From: Algoriphagus sediminis
Lineage (GTDB): Bacteria; Bacteroidota; Bacteroidia; Cytophagales; Cyclobacteriaceae
Assembly: GCF_030403435.1 (NCBI RefSeq)
Contig: NZ_JAUEPH010000001.1
Coordinates: forward strand, 186,001 to 250,000
Length of the DNA: 64,000 nt
Reading direction: 5' to 3'
In this document: positions 53,528 through 62,975 of the stretch, piece after piece
Position numbering within the stretch: position 1 is the stretch's first letter
Layout: each line of letters begins with the position of its first letter
Notes under the pieces: generated by a model
The model's database searches: none
Seen by the model: only the letters and a program-made list of their open reading frames with translations
Told to the model about the DNA's origin: nothing
Translations under genes and position numbers: made by a program

Positions 53528-54265
53528 TCAATCAAATTCCAACTCATAATCAGAATAGCGATACCTAGCTCTAACATAAAGTTTTCGACCTTGATCGTCC
53601 ACTCTGTAGCTAGTTCGGGCACCATGGAACATCATCCCTTCCACTTCTTCCATTTGTCCATTTATAATTAAACTTCGATGGTCGCTCAATTGAACTTCAT
53701 TCCCTACGATAAGAAATGATTCAGGGTCAAAATAGTACCACCAAATGTCTGAATCTTCCCCATAAGTAACCTCTATGGTCAGGACTTTCTTCCCTCCATC
53801 GAATACCCCCTCTCCCAGATATTGCAGCTTTGCATTAGGATCCTGAAGAAGCTTCCACGGCTGCGCCAAAACATAAAATGCAGCATCGATTTCACTTTTC
53901 CTTTGGTCCAGAAAATCCTGATTCTTAACCTCATTCTCGCCCATGAAATAGCTCATTTGACTTCCATCCCAAGTACTGACATGCAATAGACTATCCTTTG
54001 TCCAGCTGATCTCTCCTTGAAACTGTGGCTTCAATTGAAAGGATTGGAGCTGATTAGTCTCATTCTCAGTATTGCCAAGCGAGTCAAGCAGGATAGTCCA
54101 CTTTTTGAACGAGATTTTCCTAAGCTCTGACCATCTCTCCTGCCCACCGTGAGCTTCTGCAGATTTTTCCAGCAGAACAATGGCTTTTGAATCTCTAGTC
54201 TCAGATTCGCAGGAGAAAAGAAAAATGCAGATGGACATTAAATAAAAGGAAAATCTAATTTTCAT
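53528..54265 (-). CDS. DUF6503-like lipoprotein, paralogue 2
   Basis: The signal MKIRFSFYLMSICIFLFSC/ES gives a lipidated Cys19. The mature part opens EKSAEAHGGQERW, like its paralogue, and continues with paired beta strands such as QFQGEISWTKDSLLHVSTWDG and WYYFDPESFLIVG. The fold looks like the LolA-type beta scaffold that holds acyl chains or glycolipids, which is an inference from pattern. It overlaps the membrane transferase gene by 11 bases. Confidence 0.65.
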   Translation of the reverse strand: MKIRFSFYLMSICIFLFSCESETRDSKAIVLLEKSAEAHGGQERWSELRKISFKKWTILLDSLGNTENETNQLQSFQLKPQFQGEISWTKDSLLHVSTWDGSQMSYFMGENEVKNQDFLDQRKSEIDAAFYVLAQPWKLLQDPNAKLQYLGEGVFDGGKKVLTIEVTYGEDSDIWWYYFDPESFLIVGNEVQLSDHRSLIINGQMEEVEGMMFHGARTSYRVDDQGRKLYVRARYRYSDYELEFD

Positions 54266-55601
54266 TTTGGCTGACTTGAAAGGGATAGTTCAATTTATTT
54301 TGCCGGAATTCCCAAAAAACCAGTAAGAATACAGGAACATACTCAATCCACAAAAAAAGTGGATTCTCATAAAAATCAATATTTCCATAAGCCTGATAAG
54401 AGAATATAATGGTCCATGACCACAAAATCGCTGTTCTGGAATTGATCAAAACCGAAAGTCCCAGTACAGGAAGCAAGTACCAGGGATGAACCACAGGCTG
54501 TAAAAAAAGATAAATGAGATAAATGCTCACCCAAAGGCGGATAATTCCCGAAGTATCTCTCTTCGAATTCTTGACGCTAAACCAAATGATCAAAACGAAA
54601 GTAGTCAAACTCAAAATCTTGGTGAGAGTAGCTATGGTATTATAACCCTGTATCCAAAATCCAACCTCCCGAAGCAAATAATAAACCGATCCATTGAATT
54701 CAAATTTACCCTGATACAGGCGAATGCTTTCCCATAGATTCACATAGGATTGATCAATAATCAAGGGTGAAAAGGCAAGAAAAAAAATCAAAAGCCCTCC
54801 TAACCAAAAAGTGGGTTTTTTTCGAAAATTCTTATCAAAGAAAAGAGATGGGAGCAAAATTAAAGGAACCAGTTTAATTCCAACACCTGCAAAAAGCGAG
54901 GCCGATGTTCCAAAGACATTGGATCGGGAAATAAAGAATAAAGCTCCTAGAATAGATGCCAAAACCAGGCCTTCAAAATGAAGATTCCCGCTTATTTCCA
55001 GAATTGCCAGAGGATTTAACCAATACCAGCCTATCCTTGAAGAAGATAGTTTTAGGGTTAACAGCAGTTTACGTAAAAGAAAGAAAACACCCATTTCGGC
55101 AGAAACCAAAACCAGCCTTAAAATGATAATTGGGTAGATTATTTGAGAATCTGAGACTAAGCCAGCAAACCAAAAAATCAATTGATTGCTCGGAGGATAA
55201 ATAGAGAAATACCCTTTTGAGTTCATCAATTGAAAGAGTTTCTCTAGATAAGAACTTATCAATTCTTGATTCTGAGCCATCCATTCTTTGGGGGGCATTT
55301 CATAGGGATTTGATCCCAAACCTAGTAACTCCCCATCCCAAAGAAACCGGGCATAATCATCTGAAAGATTGGGAACAGACCAAAAAAGGCTTAATCGAAA
55401 AATTAAGCCTATAAAAAAGAGTAGTTGCCAGGATATATTTTCGCTTTGCTTCGAAAGAAGCAACCCAATAAAAAAGCAAAAAGAATAAAGCCCAAATAGA
55501 AGGAAAAAACTCTCTCTATCTATTCCGTAACCTATCCAGATATAGGCCAGACATGCCAAGATGGACAAACCAAAATAGGCTATGGAGTTTTTTGATTTCA
55601 A
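54255..55601 (-). CDS. Integral membrane GT-C (mannosyltransferase-like)
   Basis: The 448 residues are almost entirely transmembrane, with about 11-13 helices. The first loop holds PNLSDDYARFLWDGELLGLGSNPYEMPP, whose Asp-Asp resembles the acidic pair in the first loop of GT-C polyprenyl-phosphate-mannose-dependent transferases. A second conserved loop has YPPSNQLIFW. It likely transfers a sugar from polyprenyl phosphate, which the adjacent DPM1-like gene would supply. The start overlaps the lipoprotein stop by 4 bases. Confidence 0.75.
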   Translation of the reverse strand: MKSKNSIAYFGLSILACLAYIWIGYGIDRESFFLLFGLYSFCFFIGLLLSKQSENISWQLLFFIGLIFRLSLFWSVPNLSDDYARFLWDGELLGLGSNPYEMPPKEWMAQNQELISSYLEKLFQLMNSKGYFSIYPPSNQLIFWFAGLVSDSQIIYPIIILRLVLVSAEMGVFFLLRKLLLTLKLSSSRIGWYWLNPLAILEISGNLHFEGLVLASILGALFFISRSNVFGTSASLFAGVGIKLVPLILLPSLFFDKNFRKKPTFWLGGLLIFFLAFSPLIIDQSYVNLWESIRLYQGKFEFNGSVYYLLREVGFWIQGYNTIATLTKILSLTTFVLIIWFSVKNSKRDTSGIIRLWVSIYLIYLFLQPVVHPWYLLPVLGLSVLINSRTAILWSWTIIFSYQAYGNIDFYENPLFLWIEYVPVFLLVFWEFRQNKLNYPFQVSQNEN

Positions 55602-56473
55602 AGTGAAAGGGCCTTCGCCAAATCATTATTTTCGGTGGAATTCAGATTCCAATAATCCAGTTGCCTCACCTTTTTTCTGAGAGCTTTTGTGACTAGAGTG
55701 TCTCCATTTCTACCTATTTCTTCCTCTTCCCATGAGAGAATCTCAAAGGGAAATTCTTTTTGGTATCGAATAGAGAGTTTTCTTCCGATATCTGCATAGT
55801 CCACCACCATCTCAGCGGTTAAAGCATTTACGGAATTCTTTGAAATAATGGCCTTTTGCTTCTTTAAATTAATATGAGAGAATCGCTGATAAATTAGCCC
55901 TGGAAATAATTCTGTTTCGCCCTCTTCAATCAGTTCAGGGTCTAATCTTAATAAGTTCCAAAGTTCATCCTCACTGGGTGCATTGACCTTGACTTCCTGA
56001 TCTCCCTCACTTTGGAAATAGGAGAATTGCTGGATGCGATATCCGCCGTTTTTCCAATTCATTTGAGTGAATGATTGGCCACACCACTCCGTCATAGACG
56101 CCACAACTTTGGGGCTATTTTTATCCTCATAAACAGGTGTGAAGACAGAAAGCATGGTTTCATAAGGGTAAATTCCAGTTTGAAAAGATCTAGTCTTATT
56201 CAATTTCATCACCTTTTGAGCATCTGAAGGATTGCTCTGAGGGTCATCCAGTTTCACCTGATCTTTCCTGGAAAAATCCTCAGTTACAAAAATCATTACT
56301 GCTTCTCCTTTTCGTGACTCCCCATATCGAATTTGATCAAGTTCGTAAACATTAATTTCAGCACTATTTTGATACCAATATCCTCCGAATTTTTCTTCAT
56401 CGATATTTGCCCTCTTGTTTTCCTGACAGCCAAAAAGTCCCAATACAATTACTGATAGAATTACTTTTTTCAT
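55598..56473 (-). CDS. Uncharacterised lipoprotein
   Basis: KKVILSVIVLGLFGC/QE is a lipobox signal (ATG 56473; longer readings begin at 56482 or 56491). The mature about 275 residues contain WYQNSAEINVYELDQIRYGE, GEAVMIFVTEDFSRKDQVKLD and WCGQSFTQMNW. Similar proteins in this phylum sit in the same kind of cluster; I recall some named septum formation inhibitor Maf, but none of the Maf signature residues are visible and I do not follow that name. No function is assigned. It lies between the two glycosyltransferase genes. Confidence 0.7.
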   Translation of the reverse strand: MKKVILSVIVLGLFGCQENKRANIDEEKFGGYWYQNSAEINVYELDQIRYGESRKGEAVMIFVTEDFSRKDQVKLDDPQSNPSDAQKVMKLNKTRSFQTGIYPYETMLSVFTPVYEDKNSPKVVASMTEWCGQSFTQMNWKNGGYRIQQFSYFQSEGDQEVKVNAPSEDELWNLLRLDPELIEEGETELFPGLIYQRFSHINLKKQKAIISKNSVNALTAEMVVDYADIGRKLSIRYQKEFPFEILSWEEEEIGRNGDTLVTKALRKKVRQLDYWNLNSTENNDLAKALSL

Positions 56474-56484
56474 GGTTTTCATTT

Positions 56485-57183
56485 TTACCAATACTTAAAA
56501 ATCGTAAAAATAATTTTATACCCCGCGCCAAATACCCCCTTCACCGTACCACTAACTTTTGAAACCCCTATTCTTTTCTTGTAATCAACCGGAACTTCTG
56601 TGTATCTCAGACCTGCTTTATGAGCCTTAATTTGCATTTCTATGGTCCAACCAAAGTTCTCGTCCTGCATCTCCAGGTTTAACAGTTCCCTCCACTTGAT
56701 AGCTCTAAATGGGCCTAGGTCAGAAAATTCAGCTCCTTGAATAAATCTCATCAGTTTCGTCGCTAGCCAATTCCCAAAAACCTGGGGAATCGTCATGGAG
56801 CCCGATTCTTTTTTACCCAAGGAACGACTACCTATAACCAGATCAAAATCATTTTCCTGAATAGGTTTGATCAAGTCAGTCATTTGCCAAGGATAGTCAC
56901 TGTAATCTCCGTCCAGAAATACTACGATATCAGGCTGGGGATTCTGGCCTTTAATCCAGTCCATAGCCGTGAGGCAAGCTTTTCCATATCCTTTCTGCTC
57001 TTCAAAAACTACCTTAGCACCTGCCTCTTCTGCCACCTCAGAGGTTCTGTCTTGGGAATTATTATTGGCCACCACAATGTGCCGGACTAAGTCAGGAATT
57101 TCGGCTATGACCTTGGGTATTGATTTTTCCTCATTAAATGCAGGAATGATCACATCGATGATGGGTGATTTTTTTTGACTCAT
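56485..57183 (-). CDS. DPM1-like GT2 glycosyltransferase (polyprenyl-phosphate sugar synthase)
   Basis: The 232-residue GT-A enzyme begins VIIPAFNEEKSIPKVI, holds the DGDYSD DxD motif around 91-96, and VIGSRSLG, LGPFRAIKW, then EMQIKAHKAGLRYTEVPVDYKKR. There is no transmembrane helix. The family makes polyprenyl-phosphate mannose or glucose. Its position between the cellulose-synthase-like and the GT-C genes supports a role as donor for the latter. Confidence 0.85.
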   Translation of the reverse strand: MSQKKSPIIDVIIPAFNEEKSIPKVIAEIPDLVRHIVVANNNSQDRTSEVAEEAGAKVVFEEQKGYGKACLTAMDWIKGQNPQPDIVVFLDGDYSDYPWQMTDLIKPIQENDFDLVIGSRSLGKKESGSMTIPQVFGNWLATKLMRFIQGAEFSDLGPFRAIKWRELLNLEMQDENFGWTIEMQIKAHKAGLRYTEVPVDYKKRIGVSKVSGTVKGVFGAGYKIIFTIFKYW

Positions 57184-57184
57184 G

Positions 57185-58651
57185 CTATTTACTCAGTCCG
57201 TAAGATTGGAAAGAAGTGACGAAAACTAACCCATATCCCACGGCGAGCATCAGATGAAAAGGAAGCATGGCATATGTTCCTGCCCAGATATTTAAGCCAA
57301 CCATTACCAAAAAAACCAACATCAAAACTCCTTCAAACCAAGTAGTTACTGGGATTTTGCTAGGGAGATACTTATTGGTTTTGAGCTTCACTTTTCCACT
57401 TTCGAGATTAAATTTCGGAGTGCGGACAAAGGGTGATGTTTTTCCTGTCAAACCCTCCCAGACAGCTTGTGCATTGTGAAGAGCGAGTCCCATGGATACT
57501 GAAAGGAAAAGTGGAAGTTGCCACAAAGCTCCAATCAAGCTTTGGAAGAAATTCCTTTTTCCATAGAAAAAAGAAACAAGATAGACCCCGGCAATAATCA
57601 CAAACCCAATCATAAATACCCCGGCAATTCTAAACAGGTTTTCGGGAATCAGACCCATTACTCCTGCCCACCAGACAGCAATAGATGTCAAACTAACAAC
57701 TAGTATGACAATGAAAATTGCACTGTTGAAGAGATGAGCAAAGGCATGAATTTTCGTGTGAATCGGAAACTTTCCTGATAAAACACTGGCAATATGTTTC
57801 GAGGCACATTCTGCCCCTCCTTTTGTCCATCGGAATTGTTGGGATTTCACAGCGGACATGATCGGAGGAAGCTCTGCAGGGGATTCTATCTCTGGTCGAT
57901 AAATGAATTTCCACCCTCTTTTTTGGGCACGATAACTCAAGTCAAGATCTTCGGTCAAGGTATCCGAATGCCAGTTACCTGCATCGAGGATACAGCTCTT
58001 TCTCCAAATTCCACCTGTACCATTGAAATTGATAAAAGCTGATTGATGATTTCTACCCATTTGTTCCACTAAAAAATGGGCGTCAAGAGCAAATGCCTGC
58101 AAGCGGGTGAGTAAGGAATAATTTCTATTTAAGTGTGTCCATCGGGTTTGTACCAAACCGACTTCCTGATCTGAAAAATAAGGAAGCGTTTTATTTAGAA
58201 AATCCGGATCTGGGATGAAGTCCGAATCAAAGATGGCAATAAACTCTCCCTTGGCCTCCTCCAGGCCTTCCTTTAATGCTCCAGCCTTAAAACCCTTGCG
58301 ATTTTCTCTGTGGATATATTGAAAGTTCACATCGGGATAAGACGTCAATTTTTCTTTGATAAGGTCAGAAGTCTTGTCCGTACTGTCATCCAGAATTTGA
58401 ATTTCCAAAAGCTCCTGCGGGTAGTTGATCTTCGAAACTGCCTCGATCAAGCGTTCGGAGACGTAGAGTTCATTAAAAATAGGAAGTTGGATGGTGACTT
58501 TGGGAAGCTGAGAAAGAGGCTCGGGAGATATGGAACCTTCTTTTCGAGCTTTAATAAAATGGAAAAGCAAATGCCCCTGAGCGAGGCTATAAAAGAAAAT
58601 AAAAAGCATACCCAGTGAGTATACTCCTATCAAAATGTACAACAAAAGCAT
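57185..58651 (-). CDS. Cellulose-synthase-like processive GT2 (CslA-type)
   Basis: The 488-residue membrane enzyme has a transmembrane helix at the N-terminus, a GT-A domain with QLPIFNE, LDDSTD, IFDSDFIPDPDFL (D,D and DxD), GTGGIWRK, LTEDLDLSYRAQKRGW, and QQFRWTKGGAE (QxxRW), and four more transmembrane helices at the C-terminal side. These are the hallmarks of processive beta-glycan synthases; the form is nearest to plant CslA glucomannan synthases and bacterial relatives. No PilZ domain is present. It starts directly at the end of the polyferredoxin gene. Confidence 0.86.
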   Translation of the reverse strand: MLLLYILIGVYSLGMLFIFFYSLAQGHLLFHFIKARKEGSISPEPLSQLPKVTIQLPIFNELYVSERLIEAVSKINYPQELLEIQILDDSTDKTSDLIKEKLTSYPDVNFQYIHRENRKGFKAGALKEGLEEAKGEFIAIFDSDFIPDPDFLNKTLPYFSDQEVGLVQTRWTHLNRNYSLLTRLQAFALDAHFLVEQMGRNHQSAFINFNGTGGIWRKSCILDAGNWHSDTLTEDLDLSYRAQKRGWKFIYRPEIESPAELPPIMSAVKSQQFRWTKGGAECASKHIASVLSGKFPIHTKIHAFAHLFNSAIFIVILVVSLTSIAVWWAGVMGLIPENLFRIAGVFMIGFVIIAGVYLVSFFYGKRNFFQSLIGALWQLPLFLSVSMGLALHNAQAVWEGLTGKTSPFVRTPKFNLESGKVKLKTNKYLPSKIPVTTWFEGVLMLVFLVMVGLNIWAGTYAMLPFHLMLAVGYGLVFVTSFQSYGLSK

Positions 58652-60196
58652 TTATGCGTTGACCTTTATCGAATCATTTCCAATTATGATGGGCATATCA
58701 TTGATTCTGTTTTCCTCATTATCATTTTCCAGTTTCAACACTCCTCTGGGACATACTGCGGAACAAACCCCACAGCCCACACAGGATGATCGAACTATAT
58801 TCTGTCCACGCTGAGCATACCATCTCACGTCAATTCCCATCTCACAATAGGTGGAACAGTTGCCGCAAGATATGCATTGTCCTCCATTCGTGGTAATTCT
58901 AAATCTTGACTTGAACCTTTGAACCAATCCCAAATAAGCTGCCAAGGGACATCCAAATCGACACCAGACCCTATTCCCCATAAAAGGATAAAAACCAGTT
59001 CCAACTACTCCGCTAAAGGCTGCCCCAATAGCAAATCCATAAAATGAGTGTAACTGATTGGTGACATTCCCAAGAAGCTCAAATGACATAAAATAATTCA
59101 CCAAGGTCAGTGCAGTCATCACCACCGCCAAAACCAAAACGCTGTGAATTATTACCCGTTCATACTTCCATGCTTTCAGGGATTTATCCGAAAGTTGTCG
59201 GTAGGGATCACCAACCGTTTCAGCTAAACCTCCACATCCACATACCCAAGAGCAATACCATCTTTTCCCATAAAAATAAGTCAATAGAGGTACCCCAATA
59301 ATGATCAAAAGTATCCCCCACATTAGCATGAATAACCCGAAACCGCCAGAGCTTATTAGGGTATCCAAATTATAGCTATAGAAGAAATCGTAATCTAGAG
59401 GCCAGATATTTTTGAAGTCAAAATAGGGTTGGTTCAAAAGAACCAGAATCTCAGGAATCAAAAAGGCAAATGCTGTCTGGAAGAAAATCACCGAGCTGGT
59501 TCTTAGAATCTGATATTTGTTTCCTCGATATTTCCGATACATTCTCACTCCCATTACCGCGATGGCCAAAGTGTAAATAAACCCATAGAGGAACCACTGG
59601 CTTGCCGGGTTTCCACTGAGTAAAAGGCTGAGCGGATTTACCATCCAAACATGATTTGCTAAATAAGCAGGGTACCAGTAAAGAAGTACATAGAAAAGTA
59701 TGAGAAAAGTACCTGTGGCTATCCCGATAAAGCCTCTTGAGGTAGCGGAAGAATGGTAAATACCATTGTTCTTAATCCCCTCCGGCTCCCCACGATATTG
59801 AGGTAAAATGAAGAATAGTCCTCCTAACACGCATAACCCAATGCTAAGTCCAAGAAATATCCAAGGTTGAGATTTGACTGGACTCTCTAAAGCCGCCATA
59901 GCAAGAGGAAACCCATAATCATCCCAAATAACTTGGTCCCAAGCACCTTGATCCTTAAGGGCATCATTATAAGTCGAGAAATTTTCATTAAAAGCGGAAA
60001 GAAAGGCAAAGTTACTTCCATACTCAACCCCATACATCGGGGCCAAAATTTCTGTCATCTGTTCTTGATGAATTTCCTTGGTGGCGGTTCTTACCTGTTC
60101 TTCCGATAGTGTATAATTACCGATAAAAGGCATGGCAATAAAAACGGTCATCCCAATCAAGAATAGTCCAATCCCTATTTTTTGAATAATGTTCAT
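58652..60196 (-). CDS. Membrane polyferredoxin (NapH/NosR/RdxA-like)
   Basis: The 514-residue protein has about seven transmembrane helices, two membrane-facing cysteine motifs (CSWVCGCGG and CRFGCPLAA) like those of NapH/NosR, and two [4Fe-4S] ferredoxin motifs (CISCGNCSTYCEMG and CVGCGVCSAVCPRG). It should move electrons across or along the membrane, perhaps from quinol to a periplasmic acceptor. It overlaps the FAD oxidoreductase gene by 4 bases, suggesting that the two form one electron path. Confidence 0.85.
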   Translation of the reverse strand: MNIIQKIGIGLFLIGMTVFIAMPFIGNYTLSEEQVRTATKEIHQEQMTEILAPMYGVEYGSNFAFLSAFNENFSTYNDALKDQGAWDQVIWDDYGFPLAMAALESPVKSQPWIFLGLSIGLCVLGGLFFILPQYRGEPEGIKNNGIYHSSATSRGFIGIATGTFLILFYVLLYWYPAYLANHVWMVNPLSLLLSGNPASQWFLYGFIYTLAIAVMGVRMYRKYRGNKYQILRTSSVIFFQTAFAFLIPEILVLLNQPYFDFKNIWPLDYDFFYSYNLDTLISSGGFGLFMLMWGILLIIIGVPLLTYFYGKRWYCSWVCGCGGLAETVGDPYRQLSDKSLKAWKYERVIIHSVLVLAVVMTALTLVNYFMSFELLGNVTNQLHSFYGFAIGAAFSGVVGTGFYPFMGNRVWCRFGCPLAAYLGLVQRFKSRFRITTNGGQCISCGNCSTYCEMGIDVRWYAQRGQNIVRSSCVGCGVCSAVCPRGVLKLENDNEENRINDMPIIIGNDSIKVNA

Positions 60197-61548
60197 AGTT
60201 TGGCTCCAAATAGTTTTTGTGTCCAGGAAGATTTAGAAACAGTAAAATCACCGCCATATTCATTTAGAAATTGGTCTTGAATAAGCTGGTGGTAGGGAGC
60301 GAAAAACTCTGGATCAAAGTTCGCTCTTTTCAAATTTTTTATGACTTTGGCACCTGGCCATTTTTCAGATAGAGCCCTGTCAAAAAACTCATGACGTAAC
60401 CTAAATCCGAAATTATTAACACCAAGCAAAAGACCTTTTTTATCCATTAGCATACGAAAGCATATCTTCCCATTTTTATGTTCCCAGTAAAAAGAGTCCA
60501 CTTCTTTTTGATTCCAGACAGCAGGTACAGTTCCATAAGTCTGGTATTCTATATCAAGAAACTTGGCTGAATTAAACCAATGACCCGGTCGGTAGGGTGT
60601 TCTTTCACCTGAGAGTGTCTGAGCCAATGTTTCCCCGTGCATTCGTCCGGTGTACCACACCTGCTCAATGTTTTTCCTATCCACAGCAGGGGCCTGTTCA
60701 AACTCCGCACAATCACCAATCGCATAAACTTCAGGAATATTAGTTTCAAAAAACTCATTTACCCTGATGCCACGATTTACCTCAAGATCTGAACCTTTGA
60801 GAAAATCCACGTTTGGTTTAACTCCCGCTGTTAAACCCACAAATTGACATTGGATCTCTTCGCCAGTGTTTGTTCGGATGGCCCTGACTCTACCATTCTG
60901 ATCACTTAATATTTCATCAAGTTCAGTCGAAAGTCTCAAATCGATATGGTGTTCTCGAATGTGGCGGCCGACCAATTCTGATTCTTCTTTGGGTAAAACA
61001 TTCGTCCAAAAACCTTCTTCACGGACCAGAAAAGTCACAGGAATTTTCCGGTAGGCCAACATTTCGGCCATCTCTATTCCTATTAAACCTCCACCAACAA
61101 TGACGGCCCTTTCTACATTCCCCTGAGTATTTTCTTCCATGAGCTCAAGGTCCTGCTTTGAGTAAAGTCCCTGAACTCCCTTCAAATCCTGACCTGGCCA
61201 GCCAAACTTATTCGGCTTACTACCCACCGCCAACACAAGCAAATCATATTTCAAATCCTCACCATCGGAAAAGAGTAACTCTTTGGAACTATAGTCAATG
61301 GATTTCACCCATCCCTCTTTGAGATCAATTCTGTTTTTCTCCCAAAACCAATTCTCATAGGGTTGAGTGTGCTCAAATTTCATGTGGCCCATATAAATGT
61401 ACATAAGGGCCGTGCGGGAAAAGAAATACTTCGATTCTCCTGAAATTAAAGTGATCCTGACATTAGAGTCTGCTTTCCGCAGATGCCTCGCTAGCGTGAC
61501 ACCAGAAATGCCATTACCAATGATCACAATGTGCCGGGAATTTGACAT
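60193..61548 (-). CDS. FAD-dependent NAD(P)H oxidoreductase
   Basis: The 451-residue flavoprotein has IVIIGNGISGVTLARHL (FAD Rossmann), VGGGLIGIEMAEML (NAD(P) Rossmann) and a final VYAIGDCAEF with the FAD Asp. It resembles the NirB/rubredoxin reductase/nitric-oxide reductase-type subfamily. The C-terminal about 110 residues hold an extra domain with RLRHEFFDRA. It is the likely electron donor for the polyferredoxin of the next gene. Confidence 0.86.
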   Translation of the reverse strand: MSNSRHIVIIGNGISGVTLARHLRKADSNVRITLISGESKYFFSRTALMYIYMGHMKFEHTQPYENWFWEKNRIDLKEGWVKSIDYSSKELLFSDGEDLKYDLLVLAVGSKPNKFGWPGQDLKGVQGLYSKQDLELMEENTQGNVERAVIVGGGLIGIEMAEMLAYRKIPVTFLVREEGFWTNVLPKEESELVGRHIREHHIDLRLSTELDEILSDQNGRVRAIRTNTGEEIQCQFVGLTAGVKPNVDFLKGSDLEVNRGIRVNEFFETNIPEVYAIGDCAEFEQAPAVDRKNIEQVWYTGRMHGETLAQTLSGERTPYRPGHWFNSAKFLDIEYQTYGTVPAVWNQKEVDSFYWEHKNGKICFRMLMDKKGLLLGVNNFGFRLRHEFFDRALSEKWPGAKVIKNLKRANFDPEFFAPYHQLIQDQFLNEYGGDFTVSKSSWTQKLFGAKL

Positions 61549-61590
61549 TGTTTGGTTTAGGTTGATTTATCAGATTTTAAAAAGTTAAGG

Positions 61591-62346
61591 TTATTCGTTC
61601 AGATTCCAGTCATATTTCATATGTGAAACCTTGGCGTCTGAATTAATCTTAATGTTGCTGTACTTATTTAAGAAATCGATTAGCGATCCATTTTTAGTAA
61701 AATCTCCTTTAAACCAAGAGAAAATCGCTGAGACCTCAACTTCATTTTTGGATATCTTATTTCGGCTGGGATCATTGACAAAGCCCTTAGCCACCTTATC
61801 AAGCTGTGCCTCCAGTTTTTCCGGAAAAAAGGCTTCATTTAGCAGTGGCGGGCAAGATACAGATGCACAATTGATCGCAAAATGAATACGAGGCTCCTCA
61901 AATTCCTTTCTCAAGATGCTATGCTCTATTTCATCAAGGCTGGATTCCTGTCCTCCAATCTTAAAGAATTTGTAATGCCAAACATCATTTACTAAAGGAA
62001 TTTTAAGCTTTGGACCCAAGTCCCTGATACTTTCTGTGGGGTAATTATCTACAATCAGTTTAACCGTAAATGCATTGTAAGCATTAATCCAGTAGGCCAG
62101 CTGTTCTTCCTCAGACCATACTTCTCTATCCGGGGCGTTATTACTCAGTAACTCAAGATAAGTTTCCAGAGAAGCTTTTTCCGAAATAAAGCCCTTGTAA
62201 TTCACTCTACCATCGGGCCTCACATGTTTTTGCAAAAGAGTATTCCAGATTGAATGATCCGGAGCTTCTGTTCCTGCCATCCCAGGTGTTGGTCCTCCAC
62301 AAGCAATAGTGAGAAAGAATGCGAAGATTAAAATGATTGGTTTCAT
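61591..62346 (-). CDS. DUF547 lipoprotein
   Basis: The lipobox signal KPIILIFAFFLTIAC/GG starts at ATG 62346; the 62442 start adds 32 residues without a signal. The domain runs YWINAYNAFTVKLIVDNYP, then the family signature HFAINCASVSCPPLL (Cys and His as in transglutaminase-like folds). DUF547 proteins are widespread and their function is not settled; the conserved Cys and His suggest a thiol enzyme. It lies between a rhodanese and a flavoprotein. Confidence 0.85.
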   Translation of the reverse strand: MKPIILIFAFFLTIACGGPTPGMAGTEAPDHSIWNTLLQKHVRPDGRVNYKGFISEKASLETYLELLSNNAPDREVWSEEEQLAYWINAYNAFTVKLIVDNYPTESIRDLGPKLKIPLVNDVWHYKFFKIGGQESSLDEIEHSILRKEFEEPRIHFAINCASVSCPPLLNEAFFPEKLEAQLDKVAKGFVNDPSRNKISKNEVEVSAIFSWFKGDFTKNGSLIDFLNKYSNIKINSDAKVSHMKYDWNLNE

Positions 62347-62434
62347 AAAATGAATTCGTTGGGTTAAGATAGAGTGATAATCGTATTCAGATACGAAGTA
62401 GTTTATACTTTTGGTCGCACGCTTGACTATACTG

Positions 62435-62941
62435 TCAATCATAAACCTTCTCGCCTCTATTTAGCCAAATTCCCCAGGTCTTTGAGTAGGTGTGAACCTG
62501 ATCGGTCTGGTCATCATTATGAAAAACCGGGTTTTCTTCATTCACCCAATGGATGATGCCTCCGTACAAATTATAAACTTCTTTAAAACCCATATCAATC
62601 AATTTCTCTCCGACGTCCTGAGATCTAGCACCAACCGTACAATAAACCAAAACAGGCTTATTTTTATCCAAGGTTTTTATTTTCTCCAAATCAAGATTAT
62701 CATAACCTACACATGAAGCCCCATTGAGGTGGCTCACCTCAAACTCATTTTTCTCTCTAGTATCTAGAATTTGGTACGAGTTTAAATTCTGAATTTGCTC
62801 GGGTTTTAGAAGTGTTACTTTGTCCCTGTAAATAGTATTTAAAAGTGCCTCATATGCTAAACTTTGGCCTGAAAGGGCATGAGAGCTTAGTAAAAAAAAT
62901 ATAAGGGATGGTAAAAGGATTAATTTACTTGAAATACTCAT
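62435..62941 (-). CDS. Rhodanese-like protein, secreted
   Basis: The 168-residue protein has a signal peptide (LILLPSLIFFLLSSHALS/GQ) and one rhodanese domain with YQILDTREKNEFEVSHLNGA and the catalytic VYCTVGARS loop, Cys intact. It could move sulfane sulfur in the periplasm. It follows the Crp/Fnr gene by 34 bases and precedes DUF547 by 88 bases. Confidence 0.87.
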   Translation of the reverse strand: MSISSKLILLPSLIFFLLSSHALSGQSLAYEALLNTIYRDKVTLLKPEQIQNLNSYQILDTREKNEFEVSHLNGASCVGYDNLDLEKIKTLDKNKPVLVYCTVGARSQDVGEKLIDMGFKEVYNLYGGIIHWVNEENPVFHNDDQTDQVHTYSKTWGIWLNRGEKVYD

Positions 62942-62975
62942 TTCTCAAGAACCTAGAAATTAGGGTCTAGGTTCA

